Below, in pieces: positions 36,450 through 49,024 of a DNA stretch of 64,000 nt; position 1 is the stretch's first letter; each line of letters begins with the position of its first letter. The translations under genes and the position numbers were made by a program. Location: positions 5,029,501-5,093,500 of the forward strand of contig NC_091970.1 in NCBI RefSeq assembly GCF_036711975.1. The letters are read 5' to 3'. Source of the DNA: Onthophagus taurus (lineage: Eukaryota > Arthropoda > Insecta > Coleoptera > Scarabaeidae). The notes under the pieces are model-generated. The model was not told the origin of the DNA. It saw only the letters and a list, made by a program, of their open reading frames with translations, and made no database searches.

Positions 36450-39400
36450 ATGGGAGATACGCGTTATTTAAATTCCAAGAGAAAAAGAAAGAAAAAAACG
36501 TTGAAAAACAAGTTATCTCGCTTATTGAATCCCAAAGAAATGATAAAAAAAACTTTGATTAAAAGACGATGCTCAAAGTTACATGAAAACTGTCAAAAGA
36601 AATCAATTTTGAATCGTTTTACATCAAGAGATTTTTTTAAACCTAAACCGATGAGTGCTTTAATGTTTCCAATAAAGGTTTACGATGAAAAGACGGAGGA
36701 AAATAGAGATACAAAGTTACTTTTTAGTAGTAATTGTAGATCTTCCGACAGTACGGATGATGTCCAGGCTCAATCGGAATTTAAAAGAATAAATGCGAGA
36801 AAAGAAAATAATTTAAACCAACAATGTTACATAAGTAACAGTGGTACTTTGTGCATGGCCCAAGAAATGTATCCGATCTTTGTGGAGTGGTACAAGTTCC
36901 TAAAACAAAATCAATCCAGTTTAAAACAAAATTTTCAATTTTTTGGGAAAATTAAACCAATTCCTGATAATGAAACAACCCCGGAAATATCAAACACCGA
37001 CTTTTCAACGGCCTCTACATCAGAAAATAAATCATATTCACATTCTAAAGAGACACAAAGGTATCCGAGCTTTGTTAGCTACGATTTAAAACCGTACAAA
37101 AAAAGTTCTTCATCATCATCATCATCATCGAAGAATCTAGATAAAAAGAAAGACAAAGTTAAATCAGGGAGGAGAAAAATTGTTTCTCAAAAGGATGCCG
37201 AGGTCGATACAAGTGAGATGAATATAAAAATGGTTAATAAGTCAACGGATATGCATCAAAAAGCCGATAATAAAACTAAAATGAAATTGAAACAAAGATC
37301 AAAAAGTAGTGATTACTCCAAACATGATTTATCCAAAAATTTATCTGCTATATCAAGTTGCAAATCGACAACAAATAACGTTGAAAGTTTAAAAACGGAC
37401 GAATTACCGACACCGAAAGAAAATAAAACATTGCTTAGTTCTTCAAAAAGTTTGGTGGAACCAAAAAGTTGTTATAAACTCAAAGAAACACCATCGAAGT
37501 ATTTAAAAAGATCACAATCTTACTGCGAAAAATTTAAACAAGCCGAATTTATAAAATTAAAAGAAAAAAGGAACGAGAATGAAAAGAAAATGGAAAACAT
37601 CAAAAAAAAATCAAGTCAACACTCAAATTATTCCTCAAATTTAAAGAGTATTGAAGAAATACGAAAAAATCCAACTTCTTTTCTCGGTAAAGATCAAAAA
37701 GAGTTTATCGTGGAACGGAGACAAATTAAAAGTCAAGGATGCGAAAGGAAAATGAAAAAGGTTGATTTAGATTTTGGGTCGACAAAAAGCCAAGAAAACG
37801 TTAAAAATCCAAAGAAAGATTTAACTAAAAATATGAAAGAAGATAAATTAGTTTTGATTAGGAAAAGAAATAAAAATAAAATTGATTCATCTCAAAACAC
37901 CGATAATTCAGCATTAATATCATCGTTAACACCTTCGTCATCAACATCATCATCATCAAGAAACAACGGGGAATTAACTAAATTAGTTTCGCTTCTTTCA
38001 AAAGTTTCAAACGTAACTAATATAACGAGTGACTTTATTTTTAAACAATTTGAACGAGATTGGAGTTATTGGGAACGTTTAATTTTATTGGATAAACTCC
38101 ACGAACGCATAAATGGCGAAGAAAAGAATTTACAAAAACAAATATTAAAATACACATCAAACAAATCAAACGAAACAAGAAGAATCATTCCCATCTTTTT
38201 TAATTCTAACATAGAAAATAATTCAACCGATTCGGAGCAAAAAGATGTTTCAAAAACCATATCGACTATAACAAATTCTTCGCAAACGATGGAAGATCGA
38301 GAATATAAACGACACTTTGATATTATGAAGAAATTTCGATTTCATAACGATAAAGATGAGGATGACGAAACAAGGCCCAGTACGTCGGTTTATTCGTTTA
38401 TTAAAAAGTTTTTGATGTGTATTAAGGTGTCTAATGCGGCTGTTGAGGTGAAAACGAACGATTCTACTTTGGAATCGCCGATTATTAGTGATTTATCGAC
38501 CTTATTATCGACAGAAATTACAATTAAAACTAGTAAGGAAAAATGTAGGAGTAAATCGAAGGAGAAAACTAAGAATAAATTGAAAGATAAATCTAAAAAA
38601 CAATTTAAGGATAAATATAAGGAAAGATTTCGCGATGGGGACGAAAATGATGAGAGTGATAATAAAGTGAGTACGTACCAAAAATTTATAATTTTTTATC
38701 GCTAAAACTGATTAAATAGTTTTTAACATTAAATATCTTACATAATAAGGCATAAAGATTTGTTAACTATAATTTTGTAAATCATTTTCTTTACATTAAT
38801 ATTTTGATGTCATTCAGATGTCATTTTTAGTGCACTATGAAGTTGTCTCGATCCAATTAGAAGGGTTACCAACTTATTTAATAAAATTTATTTTTTATTC
38901 TTCTTTTAAGAATCAACATTAGCAATCATCACAACAATAAAAAACAAACTGAGAGTAATCCCGAAATTTTTAAAATCGAAAACAAAAGGAATCCAAAATA
39001 ACTCGTTAAAAAATCAATTTTGGTTCAAACAAAAATTGGAAACCTTCCATCAACAAGAACCGAATAGTAAATTATCTTTAACCGAATTGATCGAATTGTA
39101 CTCGAAGAAAAATGAAAATTTATTTCCCGACACTCATTACACTCCGTTTCAAACGACTTTACAAGTTTATAACGTCAACGAAGAACTGGATAATCTCAAA
39201 GATAGAGATGGGGTTACGGATCCGAAACAAATGTATCCCAATTCGCATATTTATTCTGATCGGCTGTTTTTGGCGTACAAAAGATACATGGCTTTAAGAG
39301 GTGGATTAAGACGAGCCGCGCCAAAAGAAAAAATCACCCCTTTAGTACCAATGTTGGATTGGAGTCGAAGATTAAAACCACCTGGAATTCCAACGTTACA

Positions 39401-42400
39401 AACTAACGTTGGAATTAAAGTTTATCGAGATAGTTCAGCGGTAAGTATTATAAAAAAATAGGTTGGCATTAATTAATATCAATGTTTTAGTTACATATGG
39501 ATATTCCAGATCGTGAAGTTTGTATGAGAGAATTAGAATATTTAAACGATGATACGCTAGATGAAGGTCATTTAGATCCGCAAAAATTTGAAAAAATCCT
39601 TCAATGTTGGGCGTGTGATAAATATATAATTGAGATAAGCCCGAGAGAACAACAATTAATGAAAAATATGACTGAAGAAGCTTACAGTGTTACTCCGATT
39701 GAAGAAGAGAAATTGAGCGAGCCAGACGATCTCTTAAAAACAACTCATTCAATCCAAGAAGAGGAATCTGATGATGAATTTGGTATAAAAAGAAGAAGGA
39801 GGCTTTTAATCGAGCCGAGTCTTTCTGATATATCACTACCTTCGGATTCTTTACGATCTGTTGATTCTGATATGGATGACAGAGCAAATAAGGAGTGGGA
39901 ATCTTTACCCGATTTTCAACCATTCTCCGCGCTTGATCCAATTTTCCCAGTTCCAATTCCTTTAAGTGAACCGTTACAACATATTATTTATCTCCCGAGG
40001 AGTAAAAGAAACCTTTTAAGCGCTGAAGACGAGTTTTGCGATTGCATTCGATTTAATTCTACTTTAAAATCGGCAAGTAATAAAGAAGCTGTTAGTCAAT
40101 TAAAAATATCGTATCATAAAAACCGAACTGAGTTTACCCCACCACGGGCTTTTAAGAGAGCTTTGGAAAGTATTGGATCTGGGCGGGTAAAAAGGAGGAA
40201 ACCGAAGAAGAGCAATGTTACTTATCCACCGTGTTGTGATGAGTTCTTATCGGAATATTCTAGTGATGACGAGAAAAAAGGTACAAAATTCAACAGGAAG
40301 AAATTGAATAAGACTTTCCCTGGAGATGAACGAAAACGGAGGGAAAAAATCAGTATTTTGGAGGATAAAAAGAGGAGACAGGAGGAAAAAGTGGTTGAAA
40401 AGATACTAAAAAAGTCAGCAAAGAGTTGCAAAGCGGAGTGTCAAACAAAAAGAGTGGCTCGATTGGATCGATCGTTGAAGAGACAAGATGCGCAGTGGAG
40501 AAAACGAGAAAATAAATTAAAACAAGAAGATATCGAATGGGAAAAAGAAGAATTAGTACGGAAAAGAATGAAAATGTTAAAGAAAAAAATGAGAAAGAAA
40601 AAATTACCAATTGATGTCTCCGTACTGTTTAATAAATTTAAGAAAAATGAGAAGAGGACGAGGAGAATTAAAGAAGTGAGCGAAGCCGGTGTTCAAGGCG
40701 ATTTTAAAAAACATGATGAGATTATCAAGACTTCGATGATTAAATCGGAAGAGAGTTGTTGCGAAAATGTTTCAACAAAACAACAAAAAGAAAAGTGTTG
40801 CACCTTCATTTGCGATTTAGACAAAAAATTGAATCTAAATAACACTTCACCAGTACAATTTGTGAACGTTCCATTAAAATATATCGAAGCGCGCAATAAA
40901 AATATATATCGGAAAAGAAGGAGAAAGAAAAATAAGCGTGTTTTAACACTTAATAAGGCAACATCTATTAATAGCCAATCGTTTACTTCTGAAGAGGAAA
41001 AAGAATGCGAAAAAGTATCAAAAATCCAATTTACCCCTCAACTTGAAGTTCTTTTCCCACTTCCCGGTGGAAAATCAATTCAATTTGTTAGTATACCATC
41101 GCATAACCGTATTTTTAATCAATTAAAAAACAAATCGAGTAAAGATGAGACATTTTTTGGGTCATCTTACACAAAAGAAACGATTATAACGAGATCGATT
41201 TTTGAAAGTTCGAATAATTCATCTTGGAGTAATATCGAAACAGAGTCAACATCAAAAATGATATCTTCGATAATATCAATCAATGATGAAAAAGGTTGCC
41301 AAATTCAATATTTTCATAACAATTCTAATTATTTTAAGAAAATAAAGCGATCTATTCCGTCATTAAAACGAAAAAGGCGAATCGACGCCTCAACCGAGCC
41401 AACAAAACCCCCAAAAAAATCTAATTTAAAATCAAATGTAAGTTTAAAAAATGTTTATTCGATAATCCGTACCCCTCAATCACCGGAAATTTCTTCTTCG
41501 ATTGATTCCGAGGATTTTATCCACCCGAAACACGAGTTTGATGTAAATATGGTTAAGGAAATTTTATTTTCTATTATGGATAAAATTCCGTTAACAATTG
41601 AAGATATTAATCCCGTATTAAAAGATGTTGAGGTTAATACGATGGAATTAACTCAACATAAAGATGCCTTTATTGCTACTTCTTCAGTTAAATTTGTAGA
41701 TAAATCAAGTTCGATGCGGGAAATTAAAGAAAATAAAACGAATTCTGTTGAATTCACCGTTGAAGAATTAAATTATGTAAAAAAATTATTAGAATCGCCT
41801 TTGGGGAGTGGTCATCAAGATATAAATGATCTTAATAAAGAGGCGGGGAAGAGTAATATTGACTCTAAAATTCCGATACTTCAAAAGAAATCAAATTTAA
41901 ATAAGAAACCTGAAACGGGTTATTACCAAATGTACAGAGGATTTAGAGGGAATCAATCACCGATAACACAATCTCAAGGAAAGATTCAACGAGAAGAAAC
42001 GTTGCAAGAAGTACATCGAGGGAAATTACAAACTAAATCGAACCAAAATCTCCGAGAACGATTTTCGAATGAGAAATCAATTGATAAGCTTCAAGAAATA
42101 TCTCAATTAAGGTTGCAAGTTGTAGCTCAAGGGTTGCCAAATGAAATAAAATCTAAAAAGTCTCAAGAAAGGTCTCTTCCTCATGATGATTCTGACGTTG
42201 AATCACATGATGATTCTGATAATGATGAAGATAACTCTCAAAGTGAGTCTGAAGATGATCAAAAAGGGATATCACAAGCTACAGTTAAAAAGGTAATTGA
42301 ACCGAGATCACAATGTAAAATTGAAGGGAATTCTCAAGATAAATCTAAAAGTGATTCTAAAAATAAATCGACTCAAAACGACCATGAATTAAAATCTCGA

Positions 42401-44821
42401 AAAATATCCAAAGAAAAGTTACCTGAAAAGTCTGAAAAAACATCTCAAACTAAATCCCATCGCTCTGAGGATAAATCTGAACAAGAATCTTTAAAAATAT
42501 CCAAAGAGAAATTGTCTCAAAAAATATCTCCTCAAAAACGAAAAGATAAATGTCATGGAAAAGAAGACTCCAGGAGTTTATCCACTGAAAAATTAATATC
42601 TAAAGGTAAGATAGCTTTTCTATATTTATGCAGGTTTTAACTCGGAAATTTATAACTTTTAAATTAACAAAAAATTTATTTGACAACAATGACAACTGAC
42701 AATAAAAAATTTAATTTTCATTTTACCCCATAGATGGCCTTAAAAATTTTAATTTCAAATTTGTATCGATTATTATTGATTTATAATTTAAATTTAACGA
42801 TAATTAAGCAATAAAATTAATACTTACTTATTCATCTTTTTTTGGGAGTTGAGTCCTTGGTGAATAAGAATTTATATAGCCTTTCATAACATAACCTTAA
42901 AAGTCGTTGTGGATCTAAGATAAAGAAAATAAAATAAGCCAATAAAAAAAGATTCTAAATAACTTAGGCTAATTGTTAACACTTACGAATAACAATACAT
43001 AATGAAGGAACAATAATTAATTAAGAAGGAAGAATCAATAAAGACAACAATTCACTCGCTTTTTAATAAGATTAAGCGCTACCTAACGCTAACGGAGGAA
43101 TTTCGTACTAAAATTTTTAATAAAGAAAGATAATATTTTCTTTTACTAAAATAATTTATTAAAGTGTTTTAAAATTACAAACAGTTTCAATTAGAAACAT
43201 ATTTTTAACCAAAACTTGCATATTTAATAATTTTCGAAAATTAAAAAGTATTTGGTTCGAAGTATTTAATTTCAATTTGTGATACTAGAGGGCGACACGT
43301 AACTCATCATTTTAACCTAACATTTTATAGTTACCTATATAAATAAATTATTTAATTGTGTCAATAGTTAACGCGTATTTTTTTAATTAATTGTAATAAA
43401 ACTAATAAATATTATTGTTATTTAAAGGAAAATTTGAAAAAACATCATTTGAGGAGAAATCCCAATGTGATACGCAAGATAAATTAGAAGATGGGTCTGA
43501 AAGTAAATCACGAACGCAATTTGATAAGGTATCTCAAAATTGTTCAGAAATTAAATCTCAAGATGGATCTAAAGGTGAATGTCAAGATAAACGTATAGAT
43601 AAATCTCTAGAAAAATCTAAGGATGAATTACAAGACGAATTTGAAGATGAATCTGAAGAGGAATCGCAAATAAAACAAAAATTTGAAGATAAAGATCCAA
43701 TAAATTGTGAATATCCAAAAGAATTTTTAGAAATGATGTATAAACATAACCTGCTACTTAAAGTGTTGGAAGATTTGCAACAAAACCCACCAAAAGAGGT
43801 TAAAAACGTAAATGATTTGAGTAAAGTTAAGAAAGTTGAAGAAAAGAAAATTAATACTATTTCTAAATCAAAAAGTATTAATAATTTAAAAATTATTCCA
43901 GATCCAAAAGTGACAGCTAACCTAAAAAAATCTGGCACAACTTTAATAAACGAAAAAATTAATCAAACCGATGAAACTAACGAAAAAAATGAAAGTATTT
44001 ACGGAAAAATCGAAAGAATTAACGTTTTAACTACTTCTTATATGAATTATGGAGAAGCTCATAAAACATTAACAGGAAATCGAAAAGCATCATTAAGCGC
44101 AGTGGCTTCATCTATGTGTTCAATAAGTAATCGTGATGACGTAATAGAATTAGCGGGAGGTTTAAAATATTATTATATTGACGAACAATATTATAAAGAT
44201 TCAATGGTCCAAGCAAAAAGTGACTACACATTACCAATAAATTTAGATATTTTCGATGAAGATGTATTCGATAATGGTGTTTGCATTAAAGGGAGTGAGC
44301 ACACAAAATTCGAACAATCGCGTGGGGTGCAAGTCTCTTTTGATCGTAAAAAAATCGAAAAGGTTCGAAATGAAGATAAGGTGAAAAAGAAGGAATTGAA
44401 ATCGAAGGATAAAATTGATGTCGAACGAATTGAAAGGAAAAGGAGAAGTCTGGAAAGGAAGCTGTTAAAGAATAAGCCGAATTTGAGTCCCGCGCAACGC
44501 GAAAGAAGGAGAAAGAAAATTTTAGAGCTTTTAGATGGACTACCGAATGTTGAAGTTGATAAAGACGACAAGAAATATAACAAAAATAAGATCACTAAAA
44601 GTTCAAACCAAAAAACGGAGGAGTTATTCCGAAAAATCAAAAAAGATGAGTATGTAATAAATTATCATAATTATTCGATTCCTTCAACATCCGCCAAAGT
44701 TAAAACAACAACTTTGGATGTCAAAGATGACAAAGAAAAAATAATTAGGACGGATTCAACAGATATAGTGAAAGCTTTTTTAAAGCTACTTAAATTGGTC
44801 TCTATAAATAAATCAAAATAA
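36450..44821 (+). CDS. giant Lys/Ser-rich protein, unknown function
   Basis: I do not recognise this gene. Four exons fit: 36450-38670, 38911-39440, 39491-42605 and 43428-44821, giving about 2,419 residues. The exon 1-2 link is the weakest: it needs the donor GTACGT at 38671, because the stronger GTGAGT four bases earlier breaks the frame. If exon 1 is unspliced it ends at 38705 as a 751-residue protein and the rest is a separate gene with an undefined start. Exon 2 is open from its acceptor with no good start, which favours one gene. The protein is very basic and disordered: poly-Ser runs, KSKEKTKNKLKDKSKKQFKD-type repeats, coiled-coil-like charged stretches and acidic S-Q-x-K repeats on both sides of intron 3. 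A less simple block (about residues 740-1010) includes LFLAYKRYMALRGGLRRAAP and FQPFSALDPIFPVPIPL and may be the folded, conserved part. A nuclear, cytoskeletal or sperm protein is possible; nothing decides. Confidence 0.6.
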
Positions 44822-47800
44822 AAATCAGTGATTGTTAATTTGTAAATTGAAATCATTTCTATGTTAACAAGTAATTTTGTTTCTTTCTTTTGTAGTTATT
44901 CGAGAATATAATGAATGATTAAAAACTGTATAATTTTATTGTTGATTATGGAAGAAATAATTTATATAGTCGAAAAATAGCTTATCTAAAGAAGAAGAAT
45001 AAAAGATAGATTTCTCTATCTCGAGTAAACAAATAAAACGCCTTCGAAATTCAAGTAATAAATATTTACACGACGCGCGATTATTATTCGAAAAACACTC
45101 GGATTGGGGCAAGGTTTTCGAAATCGAATTTTAGTAGTTATATTCTAACGGGATTATGAATGTTAGAGAAATGCGTAAAAAGACAATTTTCGTCGTGGAA
45201 ATGTAACGCGATTATTAATCAGGACAAAGTTTGTTTTCTCTCTGCTTCATCGCTCCGAAGTTGACAACGAAAATAAACGGTGCCGAAGCCGTTGTTTTTC
45301 GGGACAAATATTTTCAGAATATACGTATATTTACAATAAACATGTTCGTTTTGTTCCAAAATGGAACGAGCTCGCCTATATTTTAGATCCTATTTTAATA
45401 ATCCCGATCACGTTCGATGAACATATGTAAACTACAGCTCACGTTTTCAGTTCATAATACAAGAGTGGGAAAGCGAATCATATAACAGTAAGTACGTGTG
45501 TGAACTTGTATTATTTTATCATACTTTATACTTTCATATTACGTATCGTTCCATAACCTTCAAATTCAAAATTACTAAATTAAACTTTACTTTGTAATTT
45601 ACCCAAAATGATTTGAAAGGTCTACCCTTTGCCAATATTTCCCCATTTTGATTTCAGCAATGGTGAATAACGCTAATACTTGTTTTCTTCCTAGACTTTG
45701 AAGCTTGCTGTGGGGCGCACCAACTTGTAGTGTCATCTGTTCTGATCACTTCTGTTTTTTGTTTAAGTTTCTATTGTTGTTAACACCAAAGTTACAACCT
45801 CTAAAGAATAACGCATCTTTTTCAGCAGCGCCATCACATTTTACTTCCATCCGTTTCAAGGAAGGTAATCTTTTACCATGGATTTAGACTTCTGCCATCA
45901 GTATCTAATCGTTCGGAAGTAATATTTAGTTTTTTGTAAACAAATCTAGTTTTCTATTGGCAATATCTATTTCTTGGCAACGATATCAAGTGTTGTGACA
46001 GCAATATTTAGTCTTTTACAAACAATATATTGTTTTCCAAATCTTTTATAAGTCGATCCTCGAGTGTTCATCCCTCAATATCATCTTAATCATGTGTCAA
46101 TATATATAGTGATAGGGAACACTTAAAAATCTTTCAGATTTAGGTAGAAATTTAATCCTTCAGATATCTTTTAATGTCTGGGTTGTTTTTAAAGATAACA
46201 TTGTAATTAATTTCGATTTGTATTTTTTGTATATCGTTGGTGACGTTTTCGATATAAACATTTTTGGAAATCTTTTTTAAAGGGATAAAAAAAAGTAAAA
46301 ATCGTTATTGATTAAAACCAATTCTTCTTCCATTTCGCTTCCTACTTCTTGCGTGTTGGTAAAACGGAGACAGAAATTGTCCGTCGTCCTCCCCCACTTC
46401 ATCACCTGTACCCACAGAATGTGACCGCTCTGGGGCCACGCAGTTGTCAACCGCCTTCGAAGGTGCACGGACCCGTTTGTATCCAATTTCCTTTTACTTT
46501 GCCGAATTCTCGTCTTAATAAAGAACTTAACTTAACCGTCTCGAATTAAGAGTTGTTTTAGTGAGATTAATTAGTGATTCGCGCAAAGATACCAAATCTA
46601 AATCAAAACTTGGACAAGTTTAAAAGGATTAATTCGTTTTTTTGTGTTGTTTTTGGTACTATTCCTAATTAGTATTAATTATCGGAGTGATTGTGTTTCT
46701 TTTTTTTTAAACGGGAGTGTTAGAAACTGCTTTTAAAGTATAGTAACGGTGCTAGGCCAAAGAAATCCTACGATAAATGCGGCAAAGGACACGACGGAGC
46801 TACACAATGATATCTTTCGTTCATAGATAACGTAAGTAATTTTCGTTTATTAATATTAAACGGAAAAAAGTGAAAGAACCAAAAAATAAAATGTAAACCG
46901 TGACTATCTTTAACCCAAATATTCGAAATATTTTGAGGATGCCTCGAGAACCTTCTTGGAAATCGATGGGAAGCCTAAAAAGGCTTCAAATACTCAATAT
47001 TAAGACAATTAATTTCTAATGGGAAGATTTTGTTTTCTTGGGATTCTATGTTCCATTTTAATTTCATTTTATCACCACACTTGTGTTATGCAAATGAGTA
47101 CAGAGAATCAGCGACTGGAAAAAGGATGTGCACAACCGGAAATCCTGTTCTGCTGCTGGACATTCGATTCTGTTTCTAGAACTAAATAAAATAAGTTACA
47201 AATAAAAGTTTTGTTTTAATTCCGTCGCCATTAGCAAGTGGTGGCCATAAGTCAAGTTTAGACCATCTTATTAGTATCCTAAAAAGATAACTTATCAATT
47301 TTTTTTTCCACAAAAAACCACAAAGAAATTTTTTAAAAAACTCGTTATTTTTTAAACTTGTTTTAAATGTATGGAATTTCTCGGAAAACAATTTAAATAT
47401 AGCACGAAACACGGTGAGTCGTTGCTACGTGTGCTTGTTAAGAGGTTTCTTATCAAAAAAGAACACCACAAACTGTAAAATTACGAAATAAATAAAGCAG
47501 ACGCAAAAATCACTCGGAGATAAACAAGAAAAAATAATAACACAAAAACAACTTCTTTAGGGAGATGACTTACAATTAGAGAGTTATTACAAAAGATATC
47601 GTAATATGTTTTTGCTGAACATCACTAAAAATAGGAATTTTATTTTTTTTTATAAAGAAATATTCCTTATTAATATGCGTTCTAAGATTTACATAACCCA
47701 GATTTTTGCCGTTTCGATTTTCGCCCTCTCACTAAAACTGGGTCGCAAAACCGCCGCAGTTGCCGTAGCCGAAGAACTTTATGCAACGAGCAAACTTCTA

Positions 47801-48033
47801 ATTGTCGCCAGACGGCTATAATCGATTCGAAAACGGAAATCGACCGGTTACGAAATAAACGAATAGAAAGCTAACTTTGTACGTTAGCTAACAATCGGTT
47901 CAAATTAATCGGAATTATCCCACTTGTAACAAGGAACTCTTAACACACGCGTTATTTCTTAATAAATTAATTATTGAGTAGAAAAATTTTCGACTGATGA
48001 ATGTGTTCCTTATACATTTACATTCAAATCTCC
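44822..48033. other. gene-free region, left part
   Basis: No intact gene. It holds a THAP-domain relic (45705-45887) and a GC-richer stretch around 46330-46500. Two places could be donors of untranslated exons of the downstream Fog-like gene: ACA/GTAAGTACG near 45487, just after an initiator-like TTTTCAGTT, and GATAAC/GTAAGTAA near 46830. Neither can be proven here. Confidence 0.35.
45705..45887 (+). pseudogene. THAP zinc-finger domain relic
   Basis: The plus strand reads WGAPTCSVICSDHFCF, matching the second half of a THAP domain (W.P....VICS.HF, with the Cys and His zinc ligands). About 35 residues later comes IRFKEGNLLPWI, resembling the RLK..AVP..F end of that domain. The first zinc-binding half is absent in frame, with a stop just upstream. 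THAP domains occur in P-element-type transposases and in host proteins made from them, so this is probably a transposon relic. Confidence 0.5.
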
Positions 48034-48942
48034 AAGGTCGCTTGCGAGCGAGGCGCTACAATCTTCCCAAAATTGACGGTGTTAATGTATCAAAACCATC
48101 AATCTTGGCGATTTGAGGTAAAATCACTTCTTCTACATCTTGGTAAAGATATAAAGTCTCTTATAAAAATACGTTTTCACTCAAATCGTCGAGGTTGCTT
48201 GCGGGTGAAGCGCTAAATTTGATATATCCACACGTAATCGTTCAATTTGGAAGAATCTAGCGCCTCCCCCGGAGCGACCTCGGCGATTTTGAGACTAAAT
48301 CGTTTTCTACATATCTTGGTAAAAATACAAATCGTCTCATAAGAAGACGTTTAAACTCAAATCGCCGAGGTCGCTTGCAGGCGAGGCGGTAGATTTGATA
48401 TATCCATACGTAATCATCAGGTTTGAAGACGCTAGCGCCTCGCCCGTAAGCCACCTCGGCGATTTTGAGACTAAATCGTTTTCTATATATCTTGGTAAAG
48501 ATACAAATCGTCTCATAAGAAGACGTTTACACTTAAATCGCCGAGGTCGCTTGCGGGTGAGGCGCTAGATTTGACATATCCACACGTAATCATCAGGTTG
48601 GGAGGACGCTAGCGCCTCGCCCGCAAGCGACCTCAGCGAAGTGAAGATTTCTTATTTAAAAAGTTGTTCGTTTGGTTCACTTTCTAAAACATCAAGTGAA
48701 CGATATCATCTAATATCGCCGAGGTCGCTTGCGGGCGAGGCGCTAGGTTCTTCCAAATTGAACGATTACGTGTGGATATATCAAATTTAGCGCTTCGCTC
48801 GCAAGCAACCTCGGCGATTTGAAGCAAAATCGTTTGTTATGTATAAAGATACATACCCTCTCAGAAAAGACGTTTACTCTCAAATTGTAATCGTTAATGT
48901 TGAAAGATTGCAGCGCCTCGCCCGCAAGCGACCTCGGCGATG
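48034..48942. repeat. palindromic satellite-like array
   Basis: About ten copies of a GC-rich ~28-bp core, GAGGTCGCTTGCGGGCGAGG plus CGCT, alternate in orientation. Forward cores start near 48034, 48189, 48363, 48540 and 48716; reverse cores near 48260, 48431, 48608, 48789 and 48911. The cores are linked by AT-rich spacers that are themselves repeated. In the middle the whole unit has a period of about 176 bp (the GATTTTGAGACTAAAT spacer starts at 48285 and 48461, with a diverged copy at 48110). The segment 48211-48265 is nearly the exact reverse complement of 48740-48795, so the array also contains a large inverted duplication. No coding sequence. It is not CRISPR: eukaryotic context and no unique equal-length spacers. 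Confidence 0.85.
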
Positions 48943-48972
48943 TGTAGGTAAACAATTTCTTATTCAAGAGTC

Positions 48973-49024
48973 ATATAGATATTAGGCGCTTTAATTAGGC
49001 GAATTCGTCGCCTTTCGATATCTA
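48973..49024. repeat. hairpin at the right end of the satellite array
   Basis: CATATAGATAT at the left pairs with ATATCTATG at the right, enclosing GGCGAATTCGTCGCC (48998-49012), itself a hairpin. It directly follows the array and may be its border or a truncated unit. Confidence 0.4.

Noticed and set aside
38667-38705. Use of the strong donor GTGAGT at 38667 for exon 1 of the KS-rich gene
   Set aside because: It would leave phase 0 while every usable downstream acceptor near 38911 needs one leftover base, so the GTACGT donor four bases later is preferred, with reservation.
46277-46549. Overlapping open frames on both strands in a GC-richer island
   Set aside because: Neither has family resemblance or clear splice context. 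Openness is explained by local GC content.
48034-48942. CRISPR-like array
   Set aside because: Cores alternate in orientation and linkers are themselves repeated. The setting is an insect genome and no cas genes are present.
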